DNA of 41,030 nucleotides from Candidatus Faecivicinus avistercoris (GTDB taxonomy: Bacteria > Bacillota > Clostridia > Christensenellales > Aristaeellaceae), in the NCBI GenBank assembly GCA_018716805.1, contig DVJL01000107.1, forward strand, positions 1 through 41,030, in the 5' to 3' direction. Under the pieces are notes generated by a model that had not been told where the DNA came from, did not search any database, and saw nothing but the letters and a program-made list of their open reading frames with translations. Below are positions 15,745-24,181 of this stretch, one piece after another. The position numbers were made by a program, and so were the translations under genes. Position 1 is the first letter of the stretch. The number at the start of each line of letters is the position of its first letter.

Positions 15745-17448
15745 CTATGACAGGCGCGCGGGGATGACGAGCTCGACCCGCAGGCCTCCTTCCGGGCGGT
15801 TGGCGAGGGTGAGCGCGTACTTTCCGGCGGAGAAGAGCTCCAGCCGCTGGCGCACGTTCATCAGGCCGTAGCCGGATCTGGCCTGTTCCTGCACAAGCCC
15901 CGGGCCGTTGTCCAGAACGGTCAGATGGAGCATGCCGTCCTTTGAGGAGGCGTAGATTTCCATGAGCGCGCCCTCCATTTTCTTGCGCTTGCAGAGGCCG
16001 TGCAGCAGGGCGTTTTCGACCAGCGGCTGGAGCGTCAGCTTCGGGATCAGGCACGGCTCCGCTTCTTCCGCCACCGTCCATGAGACGCTGAATTCATGGT
16101 CGAACCGCTCGGATTGCAGCGAAAGATACGCCTTGACCAGCGAGACCTCATCGCGAAGGGGAATGATGTCCCGCCCCTTGCTCAAGCTCATCCGGTAGTA
16201 GTAACCCAGCGTCTCGATCATGTGCGAGACGTCCGGCGCGTTCGCCTCCAGCGCCATCCAGTTGATCGTATCCAGCGTGTTGTACAGGAAATGCGGGTTG
16301 ATCTGCGCCTGCAGTGCGCGCAGCGTGGCCTCGCGCTCGCGCAGCTGGGCGTTGTAAGCCTCTTCGCGCGCATGCGCCGCGGTTTCCAGCAGTTCCGAGA
16401 TATGGCGGTTTAACTGAAACAGATCCTTTGGCTCGCGGTTCTGGATGGAGGCGATCTGCCCGGACTCCTCCAGCGAACGCTGGATGCCGGCGATTTGCCG
16501 GCGCACGCCGCGGGCATACGAGGCAAAGGCCAGCGCCGCCGTGCCGAAGGCGCTGAACAGCGCCATGGCCAGAATTGCAATGAACATGGCCGGGCGAAGC
16601 AGCTGGGAATTCGCAAAGAGCGCGCGGCGCGGCAGCACCGCGACGAGCGTCCATCCGCTCCTGCCGAGCGGCGCCTTGATGTAGGCCATTTCGCCGCCCT
16701 CCGTTCCCAGAAAGCCCGTGTGCGATTCTTCGCCGGCGATGCGGCCCGCCAGCGCCTCTGAGGCCGGCCGGCGTCCATCCTCCAGCATGATTGCGCCCAA
16801 GGCATCGATCAGGAAGACGCTGCCTTCAGACTCGCTGCCCGGCAGCGACAGCGCACCGATGACGTCCCGAAGCCGCTCGGCATGGACGTCGATGATGACG
16901 AATGCGCCCAGCTGGTCGAATGCGGCCCCTCTGAGCGCGAGGCAGTAGGAGAGCACGCTGTCCTGAAAGCCGAGCGTCGAGACCTCGTGTTCGCCGACCC
17001 AGTAGCCGCCCCACCGGCCGTCCCGGTATTCCGGCAGCGATTCGACTTCGGACAGGGGATAGAAGTTGACCCGCTCGCGCGAGAGCATCTTGGCGCCGCT
17101 GATGTACATGCGCATCAGCGCGACGTCCTCGCGCGCCATCGCCGAAGCGGCCACATCGCGCAGCTGTTCGATGTCCGTGAGCTGGTTTTCCATGCTCTCT
17201 TCCTCCTCGCTCCGCCAGATCGCATCGAGCACCCGGCTGTCCGATGCGACCATCTGGGAGAGCGCCTCGATGGAGCGCATGCGGTCGGTGAGGTTGATCG
17301 CCGTCTGCGCGACGGCCTGTTCCGTGGAATCCAGCACCTCGGATTCCACGCGGCTTTGAAATGTCTGGCTGATCGCGTAGGCCGACAGGCCGCCGATGAC
17401 GAACAGCACCAGAATGCCCACGAACGTGATGGGCCGTTTCCACATCAT
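15745..17448 (-). CDS. YesM-type sensor histidine kinase
   Basis: A 567-residue sensor of the family that controls carbohydrate uptake in Bacillota. Membrane segments lie near residues 8-28 and 285-310 and enclose an extracellular sensor domain. A HAMP-like linker leads to the His_kinase domain with the phospho-acceptor H386 in NPHFLYN. The HATPase domain shows the N box LVENALLHG and the G box DNGPGL, then GYGLMNVRQRL. Its ATG overlaps the stop of the response regulator gene by four bases, so the two are coupled. With the divergent permease operon next door, the likely signal is an extracellular sugar or oligosaccharide. Confidence 0.92.
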   Translation of the reverse strand: MMWKRPITFVGILVLFVIGGLSAYAISQTFQSRVESEVLDSTEQAVAQTAINLTDRMRSIEALSQMVASDSRVLDAIWRSEEEESMENQLTDIEQLRDVAASAMAREDVALMRMYISGAKMLSRERVNFYPLSEVESLPEYRDGRWGGYWVGEHEVSTLGFQDSVLSYCLALRGAAFDQLGAFVIIDVHAERLRDVIGALSLPGSESEGSVFLIDALGAIMLEDGRRPASEALAGRIAGEESHTGFLGTEGGEMAYIKAPLGRSGWTLVAVLPRRALFANSQLLRPAMFIAILAMALFSAFGTAALAFASYARGVRRQIAGIQRSLEESGQIASIQNREPKDLFQLNRHISELLETAAHAREEAYNAQLREREATLRALQAQINPHFLYNTLDTINWMALEANAPDVSHMIETLGYYYRMSLSKGRDIIPLRDEVSLVKAYLSLQSERFDHEFSVSWTVAEEAEPCLIPKLTLQPLVENALLHGLCKRKKMEGALMEIYASSKDGMLHLTVLDNGPGLVQEQARSGYGLMNVRQRLELFSAGKYALTLANRPEGGLRVELVIPARLS

Positions 17449-19004
17449 GACAGCGCCTGCTTTCTGTAATCCTTCGGCGTCATGCCCGTCATTCGCTTGA
17501 ACAGCCGCGCAAAGTGCGCCTGCTCGTGATAGCCCACGCGCACGGCGATTTCATAGATCATGTCGTCCGTCTCCCGCAGCAGACGCATCGCCTCGCGCAT
17601 CCGGGCGGCGGTGATCGCGTCGCCGATCGTCTTTCCCGTCTCCTGCTTGTAGAGCATGCTCAGGTAGGAGGGCGAATAGTGCAGCTGCTGGGCGATCATC
17701 TCGATGGTCAGCTTTTCCGAAAGGCGGGCCTCGATCACGCCGTGCACTGCGTCCGCCGTGCCACCGCGCGCGGCGCGCAGCGATTCCATGCGCCCGCAGG
17801 CGCGGCCGACCAGCTGCAGCAGCGATGCCTGCAGCGCGTCCAGCGTGCCGGCGCTCTGCGCCTCGGAGCAGAAGGGCAGGGCGAGCCCGGCCTGCGCGCC
17901 GCAGCTCTTCAGCGCCGCCTCGACCGAAAGCGCGATCTGCATGCACAGCGTCCGGGCGTCCTCCATGTCCTTGCGCTGCCGGACGCGGTCGAGCGCCTCG
18001 AGGATGCAGCGCTCGAGCGCTTCGCGGTTGCCCGCGCGGAGGTGCTCTTCCAACAGCTCCGGCATCTTCAGCGGCATCGTGCACGGCGGGCGGTCTTCCT
18101 CGGGGTCAAAGAAGAGCACCCGGCTGCCGCTCAGGAAGAAGCGGTTCTGCAGCGCGGCTCGCGCCGAAGCGATCCCGTTGGCGAAGTCCGCGGCGCTTTG
18201 CACCGCCGCGCCGATGCCGGCCGACGCGCAGACGGCGTCCTCCTTCCGCTGCGACAGCCGCGCCAGCAGATTTTCCAGCCTCCCCGGAAGGGCTTTGGCT
18301 TCGGTGCCGTCCGCCGGTTGGATCAGCACGTCGATTTCCCGGGCGCAGACGCAGGTCAGCGCGCGGGGAAATCCCTCGCGGATGGCCTCGCACAGCGCCA
18401 GCTGCGCGAGGTTTTCTTCCAGTTCGGAGCTGTCGATGCCGAGGACCAGCGGCACCATCGGGAGCCGCGCGTCGAAGGGGATCTTGAGCTGTTCGATGCG
18501 CTGCAGGATCTCCCGCTCATTCGTCCACCGGCCCTGCCACCAGTCGCAGAGAAAGCGCTCCTGCAGCAGGGGCAGGCTCTTTTCCAGCAGGCTCTGCATC
18601 CGGCTCTGGGCGGCGGAAGTCCTGGCCCGTTCGTCCAGCTTGGCGGTCACCTGCCGGATGACGCGCTCGACTTCCTGCAGGCGGATCGGCTTGTAGACGT
18701 AATCGACCGCCTTGAGGCGCAGCGCCTCGCGGATGTATTCGCTGTCCGAATAGCCGCTGATGAACACGACTTCCAGCTCGGGCAGGATTTCGCGCGCCTT
18801 TGTGCTCAGCTCCAGCCCGCTCATCCTGCGCATCTGGACGTCGGTCAGCAGGATGTCCGGGCGCATCTGTTCGAGCATGGGCAGCGCCGTCTCTCCGTCG
18901 TCCGCCGCGCCGCAGGGCTGGATGCCCAGCGAAGCCCAGTCGATGTGGCTGAGCAGTCCTTCGCGCACGCGGCGCTCGTCGTCCACGATCAGCAACCGGT
19001 ACAT
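17445..19004 (-). CDS. YesN-type AraC-family response regulator
   Basis: A 519-residue response regulator. The receiver domain covers about residues 1-120, with acidic residues D8 and D9, phospho-acceptor D55 (LLTDVQM) and the KP motif VYKPI. A poorly conserved middle region of about 280 residues follows. The last 100 residues are an AraC-type double helix-turn-helix (MIAQQLHYSPSYLSMLYKQ, then IAVRVGYHEQAHFARLFKR). The start was moved to MYRLLIVDD because AAGGGGG lies about nine bases upstream; a frame extension adds nine residues. It should activate the divergent permease operon when phosphorylated by the adjacent kinase. Confidence 0.92.
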   Translation of the reverse strand: MYRLLIVDDERRVREGLLSHIDWASLGIQPCGAADDGETALPMLEQMRPDILLTDVQMRRMSGLELSTKAREILPELEVVFISGYSDSEYIREALRLKAVDYVYKPIRLQEVERVIRQVTAKLDERARTSAAQSRMQSLLEKSLPLLQERFLCDWWQGRWTNEREILQRIEQLKIPFDARLPMVPLVLGIDSSELEENLAQLALCEAIREGFPRALTCVCAREIDVLIQPADGTEAKALPGRLENLLARLSQRKEDAVCASAGIGAAVQSAADFANGIASARAALQNRFFLSGSRVLFFDPEEDRPPCTMPLKMPELLEEHLRAGNREALERCILEALDRVRQRKDMEDARTLCMQIALSVEAALKSCGAQAGLALPFCSEAQSAGTLDALQASLLQLVGRACGRMESLRAARGGTADAVHGVIEARLSEKLTIEMIAQQLHYSPSYLSMLYKQETGKTIGDAITAARMREAMRLLRETDDMIYEIAVRVGYHEQAHFARLFKRMTGMTPKDYRKQALS

Positions 19005-19057
19005 TTGCGCATTCCCCCTTTTTCCGCGCAACCCGGGCGGGCCCGCATTGCCACACT

Positions 19058-19087
19058 ATTCTACTATATGCCCGTCTGAAATGTCTA
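19058..19087 (-). promoter_or_regulatory. Possible promoter of the yesN/yesM-like operon
   Basis: On the minus strand TAGACA (19082-19087) and TAGAAT (19058-19063) are separated by 18 bases. The boxes are moderate matches, about 54 bases before the start codon. Confidence 0.45.
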
Positions 19088-19128
19088 TCATAAATTTGAG
19101 CATTTTGGCCGTTTGCCATACAATGCCA

Positions 19129-19149
19129 GCCAAATCAGGTGGATTTGGC
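19129..19149. promoter_or_regulatory. Perfect 8-bp inverted repeat, candidate regulator site
   Basis: GCCAAATC (19129-19136) and GATTTGGC (19142-19149) form a perfect palindrome with a 5-base spacer, in the control region between the divergent regulator and permease operons and about 47 bases before the permease -10 box. Related GGCC/TTTGCCA words lie just upstream. AraC-type regulators usually bind direct repeats, so the binder may be another protein. Confidence 0.5.
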
Positions 19150-19195
19150 AAAAAATCAAAGAATCATCACATATTCATTTGGGGCGGCCCCGTGA

Positions 19196-19201
19196 TATAC
19201 T
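19196..19201 (+). promoter_or_regulatory. -10 box of the sugar permease operon
   Basis: TATACT lies 23 bases before the GTG start of the first permease gene. The -35 region is weak, as expected for a promoter that needs an activator. A short GGGGC-G-GCCCC palindrome sits just upstream of the box. Confidence 0.5.
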
Positions 19202-19224
19202 GAGGCTGTCAAGGAGGGGTGCGC

Positions 19225-20163
19225 GTGGAAAAGACGAGCGTCCGGAAGCCATTCCGGCAATATTTCAAGGTGAATTATGCGCTGTATCTGATGTCGGTTC
19301 CGGGACTGATCTATGTGATCGGCTACAAATTTCTCCCGCTGATCGGATTGCAGCTCGCGTTCAAGGACTACGACATGTTCGCCGGAAACGGCCTGCTGGA
19401 TTCGATGCTGAAGAGCCCGTGGGTGGGGCTGAGCTATTTCGAGAGCATCTTCGGTTCCGATCAGTTCTGGCGCCTGCTGCGCAACACGGTGTCGATCAGC
19501 GTATTGAAGATCGCAATCCTCTTTCCGCTGCCCATCCTGCTGGCCGTGCTGATGAATGAAATGCAATCGATGCGCTTCAAGCGCGGCGTGCAGACGCTGA
19601 TCTATCTGCCGCACTTCCTCTCCTGGGTCATCATCCACGGCATCTTTTCGACGCTTCTGTCCACGAACGGCGTGTTGAACAACTTTCTGACGGCGCTGGG
19701 CCAGCCGACCATCTCGCCGTATACCGATTCGGCGCTGTTCCGGCCGCTGCTGATCTTCACCGAGGGATGGAAGGAGACCGGTTGGAGTGCGATCGTGTAT
19801 CTGGCCGCGCTGACGGCCATTGACCCGCAGCTGTACGAAGCGGCGACCGTGGACGGCGCCAACCGCCTGCAGCGCATGTGGCACGTCACGCTGCCGGGAA
19901 TTCTGCCGGTCGTCTCGCTGATGCTGCTGCTGCGCGTCGGCAGCATACTGGCCGCCGGAACGGAGCAGATCCTGGCGATGTACAACCCCGCGGTCTACGA
20001 CGTCGCCGACGTATTGCAGACCTATATCTATCGCGTCGGCCTCGGAAAGATGGATTTCTCCACCGGTACCGCGATGGGACTGTTTGAATCCATTATCGGC
20101 TTCGCGCTGACGGTCGGCTGCAATGGGCTGAGCAAGAAGTTCTTCGGAAGGAGCCTGTGGTGA
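19225..20163 (+). CDS. ABC sugar transporter permease, LplB type
   Basis: A 312-residue inner-membrane permease of the MalF-like class. About six membrane segments are visible. The EAA loop that contacts the ATPase reads YEAATVDGANRLQRMWHVTLPG, near residues 205-227. The start is the GTG with AAGGAGG seven bases upstream; a GTG two codons earlier is too close to that site. It should pair with the next permease and the solute-binding protein. No ATPase is encoded nearby, so the transporter probably uses a shared MsmX-like ATPase encoded elsewhere, which is common for this family. Confidence 0.93.
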   Translation: MEKTSVRKPFRQYFKVNYALYLMSVPGLIYVIGYKFLPLIGLQLAFKDYDMFAGNGLLDSMLKSPWVGLSYFESIFGSDQFWRLLRNTVSISVLKIAILFPLPILLAVLMNEMQSMRFKRGVQTLIYLPHFLSWVIIHGIFSTLLSTNGVLNNFLTALGQPTISPYTDSALFRPLLIFTEGWKETGWSAIVYLAALTAIDPQLYEAATVDGANRLQRMWHVTLPGILPVVSLMLLLRVGSILAAGTEQILAMYNPAVYDVADVLQTYIYRVGLGKMDFSTGTAMGLFESIIGFALTVGCNGLSKKFFGRSLW

Positions 20164-20164
20164 G

Positions 20165-21034
20165 ATGAAGGAAAAGACGCGCCGGATCTCGGTCTTTACG
20201 GTTTTGAACTATGCGTTCTTTACGCTGGTCGCGCTGCTGTGCCTGCTGCCCTATCTGCACATCATCGCCAAGTCCTTTTCGTCGAACACGGCGGTCGTCT
20301 CCGGCAAGGTTGCCTTCTGGCCGGTGGACTTCGGGCTGGAGGTCTACAAGTACGTCTTTCAGGATTCGCTGTTCTGGAGCGCGTTTGGCAACAGCGTGTT
20401 CGTGACGGTGGTCGGCACGCTGCTGTCCATGGTGGTGACCGTCTTTGCCGCCTATCCGCTCTCCAAGCCGGACTTCCGCGGCCGCAGGGTGATTTTGCTG
20501 CTGTATGTGTTCAGCATGCTGTTCTACGGCGGAACGGTGCCGATCTATGTGTTCATGCAGTCGCTGGGGCTGCTGAACACGCTGTGGGCGATCATCGTGC
20601 CGTTCATCATCTCGCAGTACAACATGTTCGTCATGAAGACGTTCTTCGAGGGCCTGCCCGCGGCCATCGAGGAGTCCGCGAGGATCGACGGGGCCGGGCA
20701 CATGCGGATTCTGTTCTCCATCGTGCTTCCGCTGTCGCTGCCCTCGCTCGCGACGATCGGCCTATTCTACGCCGTCGGATACTGGAATAATTACTATCAT
20801 GCCATGCTGTTCATCACCCGGCCGGAGGTCAAGCCGATGCAGCTGTACCTCTACGAGCTGATCAGCACGGCGACGCGGGTCAGCGAGCTGGATCCCGAGA
20901 TGGCGATGAGCGTTTCCAGCGCGGGCGTCCAGGCGGGTTCGATCCTGGTCGGCACGCTGCCGATTTTGCTGCTGTATCCGTTTGCCCAGAAGTACTTCAT
21001 CTCGGGCCTGACCATCGGCTCCGTGAAGGGCTGA
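20165..21034 (+). CDS. ABC sugar transporter permease, YtcP/AraQ type
   Basis: A 289-residue permease of the MalG-like class, partner of the preceding gene. Six membrane segments are apparent. The EAA loop reads EESARIDGAGHMRILFSIVLPL in the second half. The ATG begins one base after the stop of the first permease, with AAGGAG about 13 bases upstream inside that gene, indicating coupled translation. Length and N-terminal start pattern (VLNYAFFTLVALLCLLPYLHII) are typical of YtcP proteins. Confidence 0.93.
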   Translation: MKEKTRRISVFTVLNYAFFTLVALLCLLPYLHIIAKSFSSNTAVVSGKVAFWPVDFGLEVYKYVFQDSLFWSAFGNSVFVTVVGTLLSMVVTVFAAYPLSKPDFRGRRVILLLYVFSMLFYGGTVPIYVFMQSLGLLNTLWAIIVPFIISQYNMFVMKTFFEGLPAAIEESARIDGAGHMRILFSIVLPLSLPSLATIGLFYAVGYWNNYYHAMLFITRPEVKPMQLYLYELISTATRVSELDPEMAMSVSSAGVQAGSILVGTLPILLLYPFAQKYFISGLTIGSVKG

Positions 21035-21051
21035 GCCGCTTTCCATCGAAG

Positions 21052-21069
21052 CAAAGCGCGTGCGCTTTG
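21052..21069 (+). promoter_or_regulatory. Intercistronic stem-loop before the solute-binding protein gene
   Basis: CAAAGCGC and GCGCTTTG are perfect arms separated by two bases (6-bp stem in practice). It lies between the permease stop and the solute-binding protein start. Such structures often stabilise or separate segments in sugar operons. Confidence 0.4.
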
Positions 21070-21094
21070 AAAATAACGCTATGGAGGGACAACA

Positions 21095-22558
21095 ATGAAA
21101 CGAGTACTTACCCTGATGATGTCGCTCGCCATCGTGCTCACGCTCGCCATCGGCGGTCTGCCCGCCGCTCTGGCCGAGGAGGAGCTGCCCACGCTCAAGG
21201 TGCTGGGTCCCTACTTGAACTTCGATCCCAACACGGATCCCACCGCCATCGCCATCGAGGAATGCACGGGCTACCATGTGGAATACTCGATGCTGCCCGC
21301 TGAGAACGCCGATGAAAACCTGCTCTTGCAGATTGCGTCCGGCGAAACCTACGACATCCTCCGCATCTCGCCGGCCCAGTACCGCCAGCTGCTGGAGATG
21401 GGCGCGCTGATGCCGCTGGACGATCTGCTCGCCGAGTACGGCCCCAACCTGACCAGCCTGATTACCGATGAAGCCTATGAGCTGGTGCAGAGCGACGGCC
21501 AGACCTACGGCATCCCGATGATGGCCGAGCGCGAGGTCATCTCCGCCGCGGTTCAGTACCGCAAGGACATCCTCGACGAGCTGGGCATGGAGGCGCCGAC
21601 GACGCCCGAGGAATTCCACGACGTGCTGGCGGCCGTGAAGGAAGCCTATCCGGACATGATCCCGCTCTGTCTGGCGGGCGGCATCTGGGTGCCCACGCTG
21701 GTTTCCGGCTTCGGTTTCTACACCAACTGGGTGGATCGTGACGGCAAGATCGTCAACTATCAGCAGCTGCCGGAGTATCAGGACTATCTGAATTACATGA
21801 AGTCGCTGTACGACGATGGCCTGCTCGACGCCGATCTGCCGATCAACACGACCGTGACGGTCGATGAGAAGTTCTCCTCCGGCCGCGCGTTCGCCGTCTC
21901 CTCCGGATGGTACGAGGCATCCACGCAGGTTCCGGCGCTGATGGAAAACCTGCCCGACGCGGAAGTCGCCTATCTGGATCCGCTGTATGACGCGAACGGC
22001 AATGCCGGCGTGGCGACCGCCTATGCGCTCAACAACGTGACCTGCATCCCGAAGAATGCCGAGCACGCCGAGGACGCCGTGAAGTTCATGAACGCCAAGC
22101 TCGAGTCCGATACCTTCACCTACATCACGCTCGGCACCGAGGGCGAGACCTTCACCATCGATGAGGACGGCAACTACTATCCCATCATGCCGATCTTCAC
22201 CGAGCTGCGCAACAACGCATGGTGGTATCTGAACAGCTTCGACATGACGCGCTACGGCGACATGTGGATGGCGCGCACCCGCCGCAACGAGGCGCTCGGC
22301 GAGGCGTTCGATGCGATCAATGCCAACTTTGACCAGTTCGCCGTGCGCAATCCGGTGGACTTTGCGCCGGTGCTCCCCTCTGTTGCGGAGAACTCCGCCG
22401 CGCTTTCTCAGATGGAATCCGACTATCAGATCCAGGTGATGGTCGGCGTGGAATCGCTGGACAACTTCGACACCTACCTGCAGGGCTGGCTCGATGCCGG
22501 CGGACAGGCGTGCCTGGACGAGTACAACGAGTGGTACGCCACCACGCAGGCCGACTGA
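21095..22558 (+). CDS. Extracellular solute-binding protein of the sugar ABC transporter
   Basis: A 487-residue exported binding protein of the family 1/LplA type. The signal peptide covers about residues 1-28 (MKRVLTLMMS... AALA-EEE). There is no cysteine at the cleavage site, so it does not look like a lipoprotein, unlike most Gram-positive binding proteins. The mature part has the usual two-lobe pattern, with acidic and aromatic residues throughout (for example NNAWWYLNSFDMTRYGD). GGAGGG lies six bases before the ATG. It captures the sugar for the two permeases just upstream. Confidence 0.9.
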   Translation: MKRVLTLMMSLAIVLTLAIGGLPAALAEEELPTLKVLGPYLNFDPNTDPTAIAIEECTGYHVEYSMLPAENADENLLLQIASGETYDILRISPAQYRQLLEMGALMPLDDLLAEYGPNLTSLITDEAYELVQSDGQTYGIPMMAEREVISAAVQYRKDILDELGMEAPTTPEEFHDVLAAVKEAYPDMIPLCLAGGIWVPTLVSGFGFYTNWVDRDGKIVNYQQLPEYQDYLNYMKSLYDDGLLDADLPINTTVTVDEKFSSGRAFAVSSGWYEASTQVPALMENLPDAEVAYLDPLYDANGNAGVATAYALNNVTCIPKNAEHAEDAVKFMNAKLESDTFTYITLGTEGETFTIDEDGNYYPIMPIFTELRNNAWWYLNSFDMTRYGDMWMARTRRNEALGEAFDAINANFDQFAVRNPVDFAPVLPSVAENSAALSQMESDYQIQVMVGVESLDNFDTYLQGWLDAGGQACLDEYNEWYATTQAD

Positions 22559-22570
22559 CCGAAAAACGAT

Positions 22571-22592
22571 TGGGGCGTCTTTGGACGCCCCA
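22571..22592 (+). terminator. Strong stem-loop after the binding protein gene
   Basis: TGGGGCGTC (22571-22579) and GACGCCCCA (22584-22592) form a perfect 9-bp stem with a TTTG loop, 13 bases after the stop codon. No T run follows, so it may be a partial terminator or an mRNA-stabilising element that lets the binding protein be made in excess over downstream genes. Confidence 0.6.
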
Positions 22593-22630
22593 TTGATCCG
22601 CATCCCACATGTGAAAGAAGGGGAAGAGAT

Positions 22631-23923
22631 ATGGAAATGCATTACAGCAGGGAACTGCCCGTCGCCGGAACGTGGGACGTGCTGGTCTGCGGCGCTGGCC
22701 CGACCGGAATCGCCGCCGCGGTGACCGCGGCGCGGCAGGGATACGGCGTATTGCTGCTCGAGCGCTATGGCGCGGTCGGCGGCAATCTCACGCTCGGCAA
22801 CGTCAGCCCGGTCATGGGCGGCGTTGCGCCGGGCACGTTCGCCGAGGAAGTCGACCGCCTGCTCGAAGCGCCCGACGGCGCGACGGGCATCGATCCGGAG
22901 CGGGCGAAGATCGAGCTGACGCAGCTGCTGCACCGCGAAGGCGTGACCTTCCGACTGCAGACGCCGGTATTCGACGTGCTGAAGGACGGCGGCGCGGTGA
23001 TTGGCGTCGTGGCGTCGACGCAGCAGGGCCCCACCGCATTTTTGGGCCGCAGGGTGATCGACTGTACCGGCGACGGCCTGGTGGCCGCGCTGGCGGGTGC
23101 GGAGGTCATGATGGGCCGCGAGGGCGACGGCCGCGTGCAGCCGATGTCGCTGATGTATCTGATCGATGGCGTGGATCCCGAATCGACGCTGGTTTGCCGC
23201 CACGAGACGGACTACACCGTCATGGAGGACGGGCGCGAATACCTCGCGCTGTGCGAGCAGGCCGCGGCCGACGGCCGCCTGCCGGAGAATGTGACCATTG
23301 TCCGGCTGTATCCGACCGGGCGTCCGGGCGAGCGCATGGTCAACGCCACGCAGGAGAACGGCCTGAACCCGCTCTCGGGCGCCGACCTCGAGGCGGCGGA
23401 GATCTCGCTGCGCAATCAGATCCGGCAGGTCAACCAATTCCTGCGCACGGAGATCAAGGGCTTCGAGCACATTCGCACGCGCGTTTCCGCTTCGACGATG
23501 GGCATTCGCGAGTCGCGCCGCATCCGGGGCAGGGCGATCGTCGAGGATGCCGACGTGGCCGAGGGCCGCACCTTCCCGGATGTGGTCGTTCACCGCGCGG
23601 GCTTCTGCTTCGACATCCACAATCCCGCCGGCGGCGGACAGGCGGAGCCGATCGAGGTCGCCCGCAGCGCGCAGGCGCACGACATTCCGATGGGCTGCCT
23701 GCAGCCGGCGGGCGTCGAAAACCTGATCGTTGCCGGGCGCTGCATCAGCGGCACGCACCGGGCGCATTCGTCCTATCGCGTGATGAACATCTGCATGGCG
23801 ATGGGTCAGGCGGCGGGCATGATGGCGGCGTCCTCGCTGGACGCCGGGACGCCCGTCTCCGAAATTCAGGTTGCGGACGTCCAGCGCCGGCTCACCGAGG
23901 CGGGCTGCCGGCTGTTCGACTAG
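22631..23923 (+). CDS. FAD-dependent oxidoreductase
   Basis: A 430-residue cytoplasmic protein of the FAD_oxidored family. The N-terminal dinucleotide-binding motif GAGPTG is at residues 21-26, followed by the acidic end of the second strand (LLLERYGAVGGN). A second FAD-contacting region is near the C-terminus (NLIVAGRCISGTHRAHSS, then MGQAAGMMAA). AAGGGG lies upstream of the ATG. Such enzymes often sit beside sugar transporters and glycosidases and are thought to oxidise sugar-derived substrates; that role is inferred here. The stop codon TAG lies at the boundary of the adjacent MITE-like element. Confidence 0.88.
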   Translation: MEMHYSRELPVAGTWDVLVCGAGPTGIAAAVTAARQGYGVLLLERYGAVGGNLTLGNVSPVMGGVAPGTFAEEVDRLLEAPDGATGIDPERAKIELTQLLHREGVTFRLQTPVFDVLKDGGAVIGVVASTQQGPTAFLGRRVIDCTGDGLVAALAGAEVMMGREGDGRVQPMSLMYLIDGVDPESTLVCRHETDYTVMEDGREYLALCEQAAADGRLPENVTIVRLYPTGRPGERMVNATQENGLNPLSGADLEAAEISLRNQIRQVNQFLRTEIKGFEHIRTRVSASTMGIRESRRIRGRAIVEDADVAEGRTFPDVVVHRAGFCFDIHNPAGGGQAEPIEVARSAQAHDIPMGCLQPAGVENLIVAGRCISGTHRAHSSYRVMNICMAMGQAAGMMAASSLDAGTPVSEIQVADVQRRLTEAGCRLFD

Positions 23924-24083
23924 GGTGTGTCTCTAAAGGGAGCCGGGTGCAGCTTCGAGCAGATTTTCGTGCAGAGCAAGGATGAGAACCGAAGGTTTAC
24001 TGGGTATAAATCGAGGTTTGAAGACGAAGCCATGCACGAACAAGATGCCGAAAATGCATCCCGGCGACTTTAGAAACACACCC
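23923..24083. mobile_element. 161-bp MITE-like element with terminal inverted repeats
   Basis: The ends are 16-bp inverted repeats that match at 15 positions (GGGTGTGTCTCTAAAG at the left, its near complement at the right). The dinucleotide TA flanks both sides (23921-23922, 24084-24085), as for IS630/Tc1-mariner-type insertion. The interior is an imperfect palindrome and has no coding potential. Its first base completes the TAG stop codon of the oxidoreductase gene. It is non-autonomous and would need a transposase from elsewhere. Confidence 0.75.
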
Positions 24084-24181
24084 TAAATTGGCAAGACAAC
24101 TTTGCGCGCCGTGCGGGATCTGCGGAGGCGTTTCAAACCTCTCCGCGTCCGCACGGCGCCATTTAATGGAAGGAGAATTTC

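Noticed and set aside
20762..23767. 1001-residue open frame on the minus strand
   Set aside because: It lies antisense to a permease, the binding protein and the oxidoreductase, whose domains are clear. Its composition is that of a shadow frame.
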